Source of the DNA: Nitrospira defluvii
GTDB lineage: Bacteria > Nitrospirota > Nitrospiria > Nitrospirales > Nitrospiraceae
NCBI GenBank assembly: GCA_000196815.1
Contig: FP929003.1
Span: 3,371,501-3,435,500 of the forward strand
DNA length: 64,000 nucleotides
Reading direction: 5' to 3'
Under the pieces are notes generated by a model. The model did no database searches. It saw only the letters and a program-made list of their open reading frames with translations, and was not told the origin of the DNA. Each line of letters opens with the position of its first letter. Position 1 is the first letter of the stretch. The translations under genes and the position numbers were made by a program. Below, piece after piece: positions 55,763-64,000 of the stretch.

Positions 55763-55892
55763 AGAACCTCTTCGGACAGGTGGCTGCCGACACGCTTCAC
55801 ACAATCGTTGCACAATCATCCGCTCAACTTGCAGGGGAAATATTCGAAGGACAGTAGCCGATGGAAATTATACCGGCCCGAGAAAGAACGCG

Positions 55893-57248
55893 TCAAACGA
55901 CCTCGCGACTCTCGAGATTCTCGAACTTGGCAAACCGGTCGTGAAAGAATAAGTCCCGCTTCCCGATCGGTCCGTTACGATGCTTACTGACCAGAATTTC
56001 GGCGATGCCTTTTCTCTCCGTCGCAGGTTCGTAGACTTCTTCACGATAGATAAACATCACGACATCGGCGTCCTGTTCGATCGCACCGCTTTCCCGCAGG
56101 TCGGCCAACATGGGAACCGGGGGCTTCCGGGCTTCCACTGCGCGACTCAACTGTGATAGCGCGATGACCGGCACGTTCAGCTCTTTCGCCAGGGTCTTTA
56201 AGGAACGGGAGATATCTGAAATTTCCTGTTGTCGTGACTCGGAGTCGCTCTTCCCTTGCATGAGCTGGAGATAGTCGACAATCAACAGATCGAGGCCACG
56301 CTCAGCCTTGAGCCGCCTCGCTTTCCCGCGCATCTGCTGCACCGTCACGGCGCCGGAGTCGTCGATATAGATCGGCGCCTGCTCCAGCTTCCCGGCCGCT
56401 TCCGCGAGGCGCCACCAGTCTTCCTTTTGCAACCGACCGGTCCGGAGTGCATGCGAATCGACGCGAGCCTCGGAACTCAACATGCGGAGCACGAGCTGCG
56501 GCTTCGACATTTCGAGGCTGAAAATGCCGACGACGGTCCCGGCATGCAGCGCGGCATGCTGCGCCATCCCAAGCGCCAGACTGGTCTTGCCCATACTCGG
56601 GCGGCCGGCAATGACGATCAAGTCCGACGGCTGCAATCCGGCGGTCAGGTCGTCCAGATCGATAAAGCCTGTCGGTACACCCGTGACACGTTCCTTGCGC
56701 TTGGACAGCTTGTCGACGACATCGAGACTTTCCTTGATGATCTGATTGACCGGCGTGAAGGAACGATCCAGCTTGCCCTGGGCAAGGCTGAAGACCGAAC
56801 GCTCGGCAAAATCCAACAGCTCATCGACAGCCACTGTCCCGTCGTACCCGCGCGTGACGACCTCTGTCGAGGTCTGAATGAGCCCTCGCAGCAGCGCTTT
56901 GTCCCGTACGATCTTACTGTGATAGCGGATATTGGCGGCCGTCGGCACCACCTGAACGAGCTCGGCTAGATAGGCGGATCCTCCGACCGCTTCGAGCTCA
57001 GAGCGCGCCTTCAAGCATTCCGTGAGCGTAATCTGATCGATGACTTCGCCGCGGTCGGACAGCTCCAGCATGGCCTGATAAATCTTGCGATGCGCAGTCC
57101 GGTAAAACTCCTCGTCCGTCAGCAGCTCCATCACCTTGGCCATCGCCGTGTTATCCAACAGGATCGCGCCGAGCACCGACTGTTCGGCCTCGACGTTCTG
57201 CGGCGGCAATTTGGGGGAGGTGAGATCAACCGCGGAGAGCGACTTCAT
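55893..57248 (-). CDS. dnaB: Replicative DNA helicase
   Basis: A 451-residue hexameric helicase that unwinds DNA at the replication fork. The N-terminal domain (about 10-110) has LPPQNVEAEQSVLGAILLD. The RecA-like core has Walker A GRPSMGKTSLALGMA, Walker B LLIVDYLQLM and the arginine-finger region YREEVYEP. The C terminus has ILVSKHRNGPIG. Its ATG overlaps the hisZ stop by four bases, so translation of an essential helicase is tied to a histidine gene. Length is normal for DnaB. Confidence 0.96.
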   Translation of the reverse strand: MKSLSAVDLTSPKLPPQNVEAEQSVLGAILLDNTAMAKVMELLTDEEFYRTAHRKIYQAMLELSDRGEVIDQITLTECLKARSELEAVGGSAYLAELVQVVPTAANIRYHSKIVRDKALLRGLIQTSTEVVTRGYDGTVAVDELLDFAERSVFSLAQGKLDRSFTPVNQIIKESLDVVDKLSKRKERVTGVPTGFIDLDDLTAGLQPSDLIVIAGRPSMGKTSLALGMAQHAALHAGTVVGIFSLEMSKPQLVLRMLSSEARVDSHALRTGRLQKEDWWRLAEAAGKLEQAPIYIDDSGAVTVQQMRGKARRLKAERGLDLLIVDYLQLMQGKSDSESRQQEISDISRSLKTLAKELNVPVIALSQLSRAVEARKPPVPMLADLRESGAIEQDADVVMFIYREEVYEPATERKGIAEILVSKHRNGPIGKRDLFFHDRFAKFENLESREVV

Positions 57249-58369
57249 ACCGGGCTCCTGCGTTGCCGCCGTTCAGCAGCAACCTGCTTGGAGCCGGCGC
57301 TTGTAGAGGGATTGGAGTGAGCTGGCGTCACCACACCGGACGCATCGAGGGCTCGAAACAGACGATCCACGTCGAGGCCAAACCCGGTGGAAGCCGCGGT
57401 ACGACCGAACCGACCCATCAAATGGTCGTATCGCCCCCCGCCTCCCAACTCCGCCCCGATTCCCGGCGCAAAGACGTCGAAGACTATCCCGTCATAATAT
57501 TCAAACCCTCGAAACTCGCCCAGATCGATCAGCACCGCCTGCTGCCCGGGCGACACTAATCGCTCGTGGACCTGCGCGAGGCGATCGAGCGGTTTCAGGA
57601 GAGTCCTGTCACGCCCGACCAATTTTCGCCCACGGGCCAAGACCTCAGGCCCACCGCACAATTCCAGCACTTCAAGAATAACCCGCCCCGTCGACCGAGG
57701 AATCCCCTCACGTGCCAGCAGTTCCTCAAGCAGCGGCATGTCTTTCCGCGCGGCAGCCTGCTCCACACGCTTCTGACCCTCGAGTGATAAGCCGGACTTG
57801 GCCAGCAACGCCGTAAAAAATCCGACGTGGCCGACAGCAACCTTGAATGAAGACAATCCGACCTGTGCCAAACATTCCAGCAGAAGTGTCAGCACCTCGG
57901 CATCTCCGGCAACCCCGTCCACGCCGATAAGTTCTGCTCCGACTTGAAAAATCTCGCGGTCGCGGCCCGCATGCTCACGCTCATAACGGAACACGGAGGT
58001 GCGATAACATAACCGAAGCGGAAGCCCCTCACCCATCATCCCCATGGCGACCGTTCTGGCAATCTGTGCCGTGGCATCCGGACGCAGCAGCATCAACCGG
58101 CCCGTCGTCCGATCGACCAGCTGATAACATTTCTCGATAAGTTCAGACTCCAGGCCCGGCGCAAGCACGTCCAGATACTCGAACATCGGCAGGATGATTT
58201 CTTCGTAGCCCCCGCGGGCAAGCACGGCCAGGAGTGTCTGCTCGAGCTGTCGAATACGTCGAGCGGCGTCAGGAAGAATGGTGCTCATTCCAACCGGAAT
58301 GAGCGACCGTTCCCGACCTGCCACCAGAGGCGAGGAGAAAGAGGAAGCCTTCAACGAAAGAGCGCCCAT
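57245..58369 (-). CDS. hisZ: ATP phosphoribosyltransferase regulatory subunit
   Basis: A 374-residue HisS-like paralogue that lacks aminoacylation and serves as the regulatory subunit of the short-form HisG. LIPVGMSTILPDAARRIRQLEQ at the N terminus, LRPDATAQIARTVAMG (motif 2 region) and FEYYDGIVFDVFAPG, GGGGRYDHLMGRFG (motif 3 region) fit HisZ. The C terminus is polar. No other his gene is in the window, so hisG is elsewhere. It lies 18 bases downstream of serA and overlaps dnaB by four bases, all on the minus strand. Confidence 0.88.
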   Translation of the reverse strand: MGALSLKASSFSSPLVAGRERSLIPVGMSTILPDAARRIRQLEQTLLAVLARGGYEEIILPMFEYLDVLAPGLESELIEKCYQLVDRTTGRLMLLRPDATAQIARTVAMGMMGEGLPLRLCYRTSVFRYEREHAGRDREIFQVGAELIGVDGVAGDAEVLTLLLECLAQVGLSSFKVAVGHVGFFTALLAKSGLSLEGQKRVEQAAARKDMPLLEELLAREGIPRSTGRVILEVLELCGGPEVLARGRKLVGRDRTLLKPLDRLAQVHERLVSPGQQAVLIDLGEFRGFEYYDGIVFDVFAPGIGAELGGGGRYDHLMGRFGRTAASTGFGLDVDRLFRALDASGVVTPAHSNPSTSAGSKQVAAERRQRRSPV

Positions 58370-58387
58370 GGTCGACTGCCGGGCAAT

Positions 58388-59980
58388 CTACAACCCTTTC
58401 GACAGGTCGGCGACCTTCACGGAAAGGATGTGCTTGCTGTTCGTAATCTGATCGAGAACTGACTTAGGAAGCGGCGCATCGAGCCCGAAAATTTGCAGGG
58501 CTTTGCCGCCACGCTCTTCCCGTGAACACTGCATGCGCGCGATATTGATGTTGTGATCACCAAGGATATGCCCCACCGTACCGATCACTCCGGGACGATC
58601 CTCGTTTTGGATCAGCAGAAGATGATTATCCGGCACCACTTCCACCTTGAACTGGTCGATCTCAATGATGCGCGGGTCCTTGCGGTGGTAGAGGGTCCCG
58701 GCGACCTGATGAGATTTTTTCCCGCCCTCGACCCGTACCCGGATCACGCTGGCAAAGTCTCCGGCATCGCTGATCTTGACCTCTTTGACTTCGATGCCAC
58801 GTTCCTTGGCGACGACCGGCGCGTTCACATAGTTGACTGGGTCTTCGAGAATGGGGGTCAGGAGCCCCTTCAGGACCGCAATCGTCAATGGCGCCACGTT
58901 CAGCCCGGCAACTTCTCCGCTGTACTCAACGGTCAAGCGCTCCAGCCCACCCTCCAACAACTGCGCCTGCAAGAGGCCGACTCGCTCCCCCAGCGAGAGA
59001 TACGGCTGGAGTTTCGGCAAAAGCTCCGGCGAGACCGAGGGAATATTGACCGCGCCTCGGGCAATCCCTTTGGTGAAGTATTCCACGATCTGCTCGGCAA
59101 TACCGATCGCCACATTTTCCTGCGCTTCTGTAGTAGAGGCGCCGATGTGTGGGGAGCAGATAAAATTGTCTAACGCCAGGAGCGGATTGTCCGGCTTGAC
59201 CGGCTCATCCTCGAACACATCGAATGCCGCTGCGGCAACCTTCTTGGATTTGAGCGCCTCGCACAAATCTCCCTCATGCACGATTCCGCCACGCGCACAG
59301 TTGGCAATCATGACGCCCGTTTTCATCTTGGCAATGGCTTGCGCATTGATCAGGGCTTTGGTTTCCGGGGTCAGCGGAGTGTGCACGGAGATGACGTCGG
59401 CTCGTCGGAACAGCTCGTCCAGCTCGACGATCGTCACACCCATTTTCTCCGCACGCTCCGGAGCCAGATAGGGATCGTAGGCCATCACCTGCATCCCCAC
59501 TCCCTGAGCAAGCTTGGTAAGATACCCGCCGATTTGGCCCACGCCGACAATCCCGAGCACCTTGTTGTACAGCTCCACGCCCATGAATTTTTCTTTTTCC
59601 CACTTGCCACCCTTCGTCGAGGCGGTAGCTTGCGGGATACGGCGCGACATCGAGAAAATCATGGCCATCGTATGCTCGGCAGTCGTCACGGTGTTGCCAC
59701 CGGGTGTATTCATGACGACGATGCCGCGGCGGGTGGCGGCAGGGGTATCGACATTGTCCAAGCCGGAACCGGCTCGCCCGACGACCTTCAACTGACTCGC
59801 TGCTGCGATGACTTCCGCCGTGACTTTCGTCCCGGAGCGGACGATCAGTCCGTCCGCGTCCTTGATTTCCTTCAGCAGCTCTTCTTTCGGCAGTTTGGTT
59901 TTCACCACCACCGTAAAGCCGGCCTTCTCCAATACCTCGACACCCTGCTTCGAGAGACTATCGCTGACCAAAATTTTCAT
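58388..59980 (-). CDS. serA: D-3-phosphoglycerate dehydrogenase
   Basis: A 530-residue enzyme that oxidises 3-phosphoglycerate, the first step to serine. The NAD fold has GIVGVGQIG, the catalytic triad is R in NCARGGIV, E in DVFEDEPV and H in CSPHIGASTTEAQ. An allosteric ASB domain (about 315-450) and a C-terminal ACT domain (NEDRPGVIGTVGHIL onward) mark the long, regulated type as in Mycobacterium and Bacillus. It is 28 bases downstream of a class V aminotransferase in the same operon. Confidence 0.96.
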   Translation of the reverse strand: MKILVSDSLSKQGVEVLEKAGFTVVVKTKLPKEELLKEIKDADGLIVRSGTKVTAEVIAAASQLKVVGRAGSGLDNVDTPAATRRGIVVMNTPGGNTVTTAEHTMAMIFSMSRRIPQATASTKGGKWEKEKFMGVELYNKVLGIVGVGQIGGYLTKLAQGVGMQVMAYDPYLAPERAEKMGVTIVELDELFRRADVISVHTPLTPETKALINAQAIAKMKTGVMIANCARGGIVHEGDLCEALKSKKVAAAAFDVFEDEPVKPDNPLLALDNFICSPHIGASTTEAQENVAIGIAEQIVEYFTKGIARGAVNIPSVSPELLPKLQPYLSLGERVGLLQAQLLEGGLERLTVEYSGEVAGLNVAPLTIAVLKGLLTPILEDPVNYVNAPVVAKERGIEVKEVKISDAGDFASVIRVRVEGGKKSHQVAGTLYHRKDPRIIEIDQFKVEVVPDNHLLLIQNEDRPGVIGTVGHILGDHNINIARMQCSREERGGKALQIFGLDAPLPKSVLDQITNSKHILSVKVADLSKGL

Positions 59981-60008
59981 TGTCGTGACGCCTTACCTGA
60001 CGGTGAGT

Positions 60009-61154
60009 CTAAGACTTGCCCATAATAATTTCCTGAGCCTTTGCCACCCCGCTACCGAGCTTTATGGGATAGCCCAGCCCCTTGATGACCATCTCCACCG
60101 CCGCCAGGGCCGTGATGACGTCAAAACTATCGATGTACCCCATGTGCGAAATACGGAAGATCTTACCCTTCAGATGATCCTGGCCGCCTGCCGCCGTCAT
60201 CCCGTACTGGGTCCTCAAATTCTTGTAGACCGCTTGGCCGTCCACGCCTTCGGGCGCCGAAATCGCGGTTAACGCATCGCTCGGACGCTCTTGAGGGAAG
60301 ATGGAAAGCCCGGCGGCCTTGACACCCTCCCGCATCGCCGTCGCCAACATCGCGTGACGGGCAAAGACGGCTTCGAGGCCCTCGGCTTTCAGAATGTTCA
60401 TCACTTCCTTCAGGCCGAGAATGAGGGACACTGCCGGCGTATAGGCCGTCGTACTCTTCTGTTGATTCTCCCGCTCGCGCTTGAAATTGAAATAGAACGC
60501 CGCGTTCTTGGCCTTGTCGGCCAAACGCCAGGCTTTCTCACTCACGCTGGCGAAGGCCAGCCCCGGCGGCAACATCAACGCCTTCTGCGAACCGGTAATA
60601 ACCACGTCGAGGCCCCAGGCATCGGTCTTGAGATCGAGGACTCCCAGCGCGGTAATGGCATCAACGACCAGAATCGTCTCCTCATACCCTTTGACGATAT
60701 CGGCCAGTGCTTTGACGTCATGCGCCACAGCCGTGGACGTTTCGCTCGCTTGCACATAGACGGCTTTGATCGACGGATCTTTCTTCAAGGCATCAGCGAC
60801 GGCCTGCGGATCCACCGCGCGCCCCCACTCGACCTTCAACTCAGTGACCTGCGCTCCGAACGTCTTACACAGCTTGGTCCAGCGCTCGCCGAACTTGCCG
60901 CCGTTGACCGTGAGGGCCTTATCTCCAGGGGACAAGAAATTCGAGACCGACCCCTCCATGCCTCCGGTGCCGGATGCCGCAAGAATCAAGACATCGTTCC
61001 TGGTTTGAAAAAGCCACTTCAAGTCCTCACGAACCTCGGCAAAGAGTTTATCGAATTCAGGCGCCCGGTGATGAATCATCGGTCTGGCCATCGCCAGTAA
61101 CACCTCCGGAGGAACGGGGGTGGGTCCGGGAGCTAGCAAATACCGTTTCAACAT
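60009..61154 (-). CDS. Class V aminotransferase (serine/alanine-glyoxylate type)
   Basis: A 381-residue PLP enzyme of the SGAT/AGT/SPT group. LLAPGPTPVPPEVL opens it, HHRAPEFDKL follows, VVDAITALGVLDLK holds the cofactor Asp and the PLP lysine is K191 in TGSQKALMLPPGLAF. The ATG at 61154 has GGAGG eight bases upstream. With serA just downstream it may act as a phosphoserine or serine/glyoxylate aminotransferase in serine metabolism; the typical SerC is not seen here. Exact donor and acceptor cannot be read from sequence. Confidence 0.87.
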   Translation of the reverse strand: MLKRYLLAPGPTPVPPEVLLAMARPMIHHRAPEFDKLFAEVREDLKWLFQTRNDVLILAASGTGGMEGSVSNFLSPGDKALTVNGGKFGERWTKLCKTFGAQVTELKVEWGRAVDPQAVADALKKDPSIKAVYVQASETSTAVAHDVKALADIVKGYEETILVVDAITALGVLDLKTDAWGLDVVITGSQKALMLPPGLAFASVSEKAWRLADKAKNAAFYFNFKRERENQQKSTTAYTPAVSLILGLKEVMNILKAEGLEAVFARHAMLATAMREGVKAAGLSIFPQERPSDALTAISAPEGVDGQAVYKNLRTQYGMTAAGGQDHLKGKIFRISHMGYIDSFDVITALAAVEMVIKGLGYPIKLGSGVAKAQEIIMGKS

Positions 61155-61458
61155 GGGACGATCCTCCTCACTGTGCAGAACGAACGATGTCAGGGATTTA
61201 GAAGGGGCGTACGCTACCATAGCCCCCCTGAGGTGTCAAGGTAACAGAGCGTGAAGATGCTTATCTTTTCAGCGACTTCACTACATCTTGCAAGATTTAT
61301 TTCAGGCACGCAGGGCGATTCCCCACGCGATTATTTCCACCACACACTTTGTGACGACTCAACTCCCTCAATTTCTTGACAAGTTGTGACCTCATCGATA
61401 GGCTACCCTTCGAAAGTCAGTGATCTCACACTCCCTGAACAGTCTGGTGGGTACCCTT
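61155..61458. other. Divergent intergenic region of about 300 bases
   Basis: Between the aminotransferase (minus) and the lytic transglycosylase (plus). The plus-side promoter is listed separately (61376-61404). The rest is AT-richer than the flanks and without a gene. A GTG at 61420 is in frame with the transglycosylase but the ATG at 61459 is preferred. Confidence 0.5.
61376..61404 (+). promoter_or_regulatory. Sigma-70-type promoter before the transglycosylase
   Basis: TTGACA (61376-61381), a perfect -35, then 17 bases, then TAGGCT (61399-61404), which keeps the T1, A2 and T6 of the -10 consensus. It starts 83 bases before the ATG. This is the best promoter candidate in the window; the -10 is imperfect. 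Confidence 0.55.
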
Positions 61459-62850
61459 ATGCATGCACGTTTCCTGGACACAGGTGTTCGCGCGCTGTCG
61501 CTTCTTTCTTTCTGCCTGGTCTCTCTCTCGTGGCCAGCTCTCGCAGGGACGGAGTTGCCGACCCCGCCCCAGGCTGAGGCACCCGCGACCGCGGAACCCA
61601 TACCGGAGGACGCTCAACCTTCCATTCAGGAACCGGAATACTCGCTGGACGAGGAAGATCACGCCACTGCCGCGGAACTCGAAGCCGTTGAGCCCCCGGC
61701 CCCCATCGCCAGCGAACCCTCGACCGAAGTTCCGCCGGCCGAGGCGCTCCTTCAACTCAAGCCCCTCAATGGCACCACCGCTCGATTTACGGACCTGCTG
61801 ACACCGCCCGCAGAGGTGGCTCAGGAGGAAGCGGCGGCGCAGGGGCAGGAATCAGAGGAAGCTACGGCCTACAACGTGCCGATCGTGCTCGACCCATCCG
61901 TTCAAGGTCATATTCGCTTTTTTAACGTCTCTATTCGCAACCGCTTTGAGCAATGGCTCATTCGCCTGAGCCACTATCGCCCGCTCGTGGACAGCATCTT
62001 CTCCGAATTCCAACTCCCGAGCGATCTCATCTATCTGTCTCTGGTTGAAAGCGGATTTAACCCCCACGCCTATTCCCGCGCCCGCGCGGCCGGTCCGTGG
62101 CAATTCATGAAGGGGACAGCCAAGGTGTATGGGTTGCGTGTCGACAGTTATGTGGATGAACGACGGGACCCTGTGAAATCGACCGTCGCGGCGGCCCGCT
62201 ACCTGCGGGACCTGTACGACTTATTCGGCACCTGGCCTCTGGCCATGGCTGCCTACAATGCCGGAGAGGGCAAGGTGATGCGAGCGCTCCATACGGCGCA
62301 AGCGGAGAGCTTTACAGACATTGCAAAAACACGGCTGATCCGGCGGGAAACTAAAGAATACGTTCCCCGATTCATGGCCGCCACCATCATCGCCAAGAAT
62401 CCGGACCGCTACGGCTTTCCGCAGAACGACGTGCAGCCTCACCAATTCGAGGAAGTGGTCGTGAAGCGCCCCATCCACTTCAAAGCGATTGCGAATGTGA
62501 CGGGCATTTCGTACCAGGAACTGAAGGTACTCAACCCGGAGCTACGGCGCGATGCCACGCCCCCGGACGATGCCGAATATCACCTGAAGGTTCCGGTCGG
62601 CACCAGAGCGAAGGTCGAACAATTATTGGATCGGGCCCCGACGCACAAATTCGCGCCGCTCCCGATTCCCGTCAGGGTCCGGCACGTCAAGCCTGAGCCG
62701 GAATCCGGCCATTGGTATCGGGTCCGCGTAGGCGATTCTCTGGAGAAAATCGCCAAGCGATTCAACATCTCCGTCAAGACCCTTAAGTCCAACAATAACC
62801 TCACAGGTCCCACCATCAGGGCAGGAAGCCGTCTGGTCATTGCGAATTAA
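61459..62850 (+). CDS. Membrane-bound lytic transglycosylase with LysM, MltD-like
   Basis: A 463-residue exported enzyme cutting peptidoglycan between MurNAc and GlcNAc with anhydro product. A signal peptide spans about residues 1-29 (LSLLSFCLVSLSWPALA). An acidic Pro/Glu linker (about 30-140) precedes the SLT domain: catalytic Glu is E197 in YLSLVESGFNPHA, and GPWQFMKGTAKVYGL and MAAYNAGEGKVMRAL are the family words. A LysM module near the end (HWYRVRVGDSLEKIAKRFNI) binds the wall. It is driven by the promoter at 61376. The gene at 62888 is convergent. Confidence 0.9.
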   Translation: MHARFLDTGVRALSLLSFCLVSLSWPALAGTELPTPPQAEAPATAEPIPEDAQPSIQEPEYSLDEEDHATAAELEAVEPPAPIASEPSTEVPPAEALLQLKPLNGTTARFTDLLTPPAEVAQEEAAAQGQESEEATAYNVPIVLDPSVQGHIRFFNVSIRNRFEQWLIRLSHYRPLVDSIFSEFQLPSDLIYLSLVESGFNPHAYSRARAAGPWQFMKGTAKVYGLRVDSYVDERRDPVKSTVAAARYLRDLYDLFGTWPLAMAAYNAGEGKVMRALHTAQAESFTDIAKTRLIRRETKEYVPRFMAATIIAKNPDRYGFPQNDVQPHQFEEVVVKRPIHFKAIANVTGISYQELKVLNPELRRDATPPDDAEYHLKVPVGTRAKVEQLLDRAPTHKFAPLPIPVRVRHVKPEPESGHWYRVRVGDSLEKIAKRFNISVKTLKSNNNLTGPTIRAGSRLVIAN

Positions 62851-62887
62851 CGCGGCCGCGCTTCAGCGGGTCATTCTAAGGGAACCG

Positions 62888-63721
62888 TTACTGCTTCTTC
62901 TTGGAGGACGCCGCGGCAGACTTGCCTGAAGACTTCGCAGGCGCCTCAGGCTGGGGAGCGGGCACAGTCACGGCCGGCGCAGGTGTGGCAGCCGCCGCCG
63001 GACTCTCCGGAGACTTCTTCACTTCCAGCACCTTCACTCGAACGGCCGCTTCACTGGTGAAGGGCGAGTTGGGATAGTTCTTCATCAAGTCCTGATAATG
63101 CGCGAGGGCCCCCTCAGGACGGGACTGTGACTCTTCCAATTTTGCCAGCTCGAAGAGCACGTGGTCTTTATTCAGCGCACCGGGAATTTCAAGGATGCCG
63201 GTAAACGCCTTCACCGCCTGATCACGATCCCCCTTCACCAAATAGGCGTAGGCCATCCGCTGCTGGACAAGCCCCAGGAGCGAGGTATTGGAACCATGGA
63301 GCAACATGAATCGTTTGTAGGTTTCGATCCCTGCGTCAACCTCATTCGCCAACACCTGAGCATTCCCTAAATGGAACAGGGCCAGGGGAGCAACGGGGCT
63401 TCGTGGATATTGATCCACTACCTGCTTGTAGAGATTGATGGCCTGCGCAAGCTGTTCGTGAGACTTTTTCGGATCGTCAACCGGCCGATTCACATAGTGC
63501 AGCGTCGCTTCCTGATCGAGTTCACGCGCCTTTAGCGTGGCCTGGTAGTCATACCAAATGACCCCGGCAACCACCGCCGCAGCAACGAGCAAGACACCCA
63601 ACCCGACCAGAACCGCCCGCCGCTGTTCCTGCAACACGAGCAGAAACCGCTCAACTCCGGTCAACAGATGCGCTTCATCGAGCGGATCGACCTTGGCGGG
63701 AACCTTAATTCGATAACTCAT
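62888..63721 (-). CDS. YfgM/TPR-like membrane-anchored protein
   Basis: A 277-residue protein. One N-terminal helix (RRAVLVGLGVLLVAAAVVAGVIW) follows a short cytosolic part; the outside half has TPR-like helices (LAQAINLYKQVVDQYPRSPVAPLAL, then ALAHYQDLMKNYPNSP). The C terminus is Pro/Ala-rich with a Lys end. This is the layout of YfgM-type proteins that assist SecY or BamB and periplasmic folding. No bamB, hisS or der gene is nearby, so the role is inferred from architecture only. Confidence 0.72.
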   Translation of the reverse strand: MSYRIKVPAKVDPLDEAHLLTGVERFLLVLQEQRRAVLVGLGVLLVAAAVVAGVIWYDYQATLKARELDQEATLHYVNRPVDDPKKSHEQLAQAINLYKQVVDQYPRSPVAPLALFHLGNAQVLANEVDAGIETYKRFMLLHGSNTSLLGLVQQRMAYAYLVKGDRDQAVKAFTGILEIPGALNKDHVLFELAKLEESQSRPEGALAHYQDLMKNYPNSPFTSEAAVRVKVLEVKKSPESPAAAATPAPAVTVPAPQPEAPAKSSGKSAAASSKKKQ

Positions 63722-63783
63722 GCTCTCTCGATCATTCTATCGGCACAATAAAAGAAGCGGTCGTTTCCGAACGCCTCGCGCCT

Positions 63784-63789
63784 TATACT
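63784..63789 (+). promoter_or_regulatory. Possible -10 box before the last gene
   Basis: TATACT lies 54 bases before the start of the right-edge gene. The -35 hexamer 17 bases upstream would read TCGTTT, which is a poor match. The two neighbouring genes are divergent, so this 121-base gap must hold both promoters. Confidence 0.3.
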
Positions 63790-63842
63790 AGGGAGCAGTC
63801 AGGCTTGTCAAATATTCAAGCCCTTCGCGGGAACGGGACACC

Positions 63843-64000
63843 ATGTTCAAGGAATATCTTCAAAAATTGCAGGACCAGCATCTACTCCGCCGGCTGCGCA
63901 CCATCGCCTCATCCACGGGGCCGACGGTCAGGCTCGACGGGCACACCGTGATCCTGCTTTCCTCCAACAATTATCTGGGCCTGGCCACGCACCCGGCCGT
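63843..64000 (+). CDS. 8-amino-7-oxononanoate synthase/KBL-like enzyme, N-terminal part
   Basis: An ATG-started frame open to the right edge; 52 residues are seen. [17 protein letters not shown], then [25 protein letters not shown] is the start of alpha-oxoamine synthases (BioF or Kbl), which join an amino acid and an acyl-CoA with PLP. Bacterial BioF has the same SNNYLGL word. Biotin synthesis or threonine breakdown cannot be told apart from this part. ACGGGA precedes the ATG at a short distance. Confidence 0.8.
   Translation, partial: MFKEYLQKLQDQHLLRRLRTIASSTGPTVRLDGHTVILLSSNNYLGLATHPA

Noticed and set aside
1-64000. tRNA, rRNA, CRISPR, IS element or prophage
   Set aside because: No cloverleaf, no repeat-spacer array, no transposase, integrase or structural phage gene was recognised by eye; a tRNAscan and IS search would be decisive.

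Overview
The window reads as chromosome of a GC-rich, Gram-negative bacterium. It fits Nitrospira or a close relative in Nitrospirota best, but this is inference: the support is a two-component regulator ending in a four-cysteine CxxC-x29-CxxC tail, a palindromic intergenic element of a type I associate with Nitrospira, Spy-like and PepSY proteins, an outer-membrane/TPR-rich gene set and a large surface-polysaccharide locus. No rRNA, tRNA, CRISPR array, transposase or phage gene was recognised.

Left part, about 1-19 kb, is mostly plus strand. It carries the end of a GH57 glycosidase and galT, a 50-residue membrane protein, a sulfur-carrier/tRNA-thiolation pair (TtuB-like and TtuA-like), a complete carbohydrate ABC importer (binding protein, two permeases, ATPase), a DnaJ-type chaperone with half a zinc centre, a MarC protein, a periplasmic Spy-like/PepSY pair, ilvD, polyphosphate kinase and two DksA-type zinc-finger proteins that flank an ORF-poor zone with strong inverted repeats.

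From about 18.5 to 57 kb nearly everything is on the minus strand. After a lipoprotein, a TPR lipoprotein, an oxidoreductase-epimerase fusion and a histidine kinase/response regulator pair comes a surface-glycan region (26.5-47.2 kb). Reading in the direction of transcription it starts with an ABC-2 exporter (Wzm/Wzt type), then methyltransferases, a 1285-residue four-domain glycosyl/methyltransferase, GDP-heptose-type genes (hddA, hddC), a two-domain GT2, and an operon with a GT4, a WecA/MraY-type initiating transferase, a UDP-galactopyranose-mutase-like flavoprotein, another GT4 and a DegT aminotransferase. A second surface block (47.3-53.6 kb) has an O-antigen-ligase/TPR protein, a membrane TPR-like protein, an ABC exporter and two type IV pilins.

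The right end holds a TPR lipoprotein and a compact minus-strand operon: class V aminotransferase, serA, hisZ, dnaB (serine and histidine synthesis joined to replication), then a membrane-bound lytic transglycosylase, a YfgM-like membrane protein and the start of a bioF/kbl-type enzyme.

The genes most worth a second look are the 1285-residue polyenzyme and the zinc-ribbon methyltransferase beside it, the Gfo/Idh/MocA-epimerase fusion, the sulfur carrier whose diglycine is followed by two extra residues, the paired mini-DksA proteins with the structured spacer, and the palindromic element inside the sugar-importer operon.
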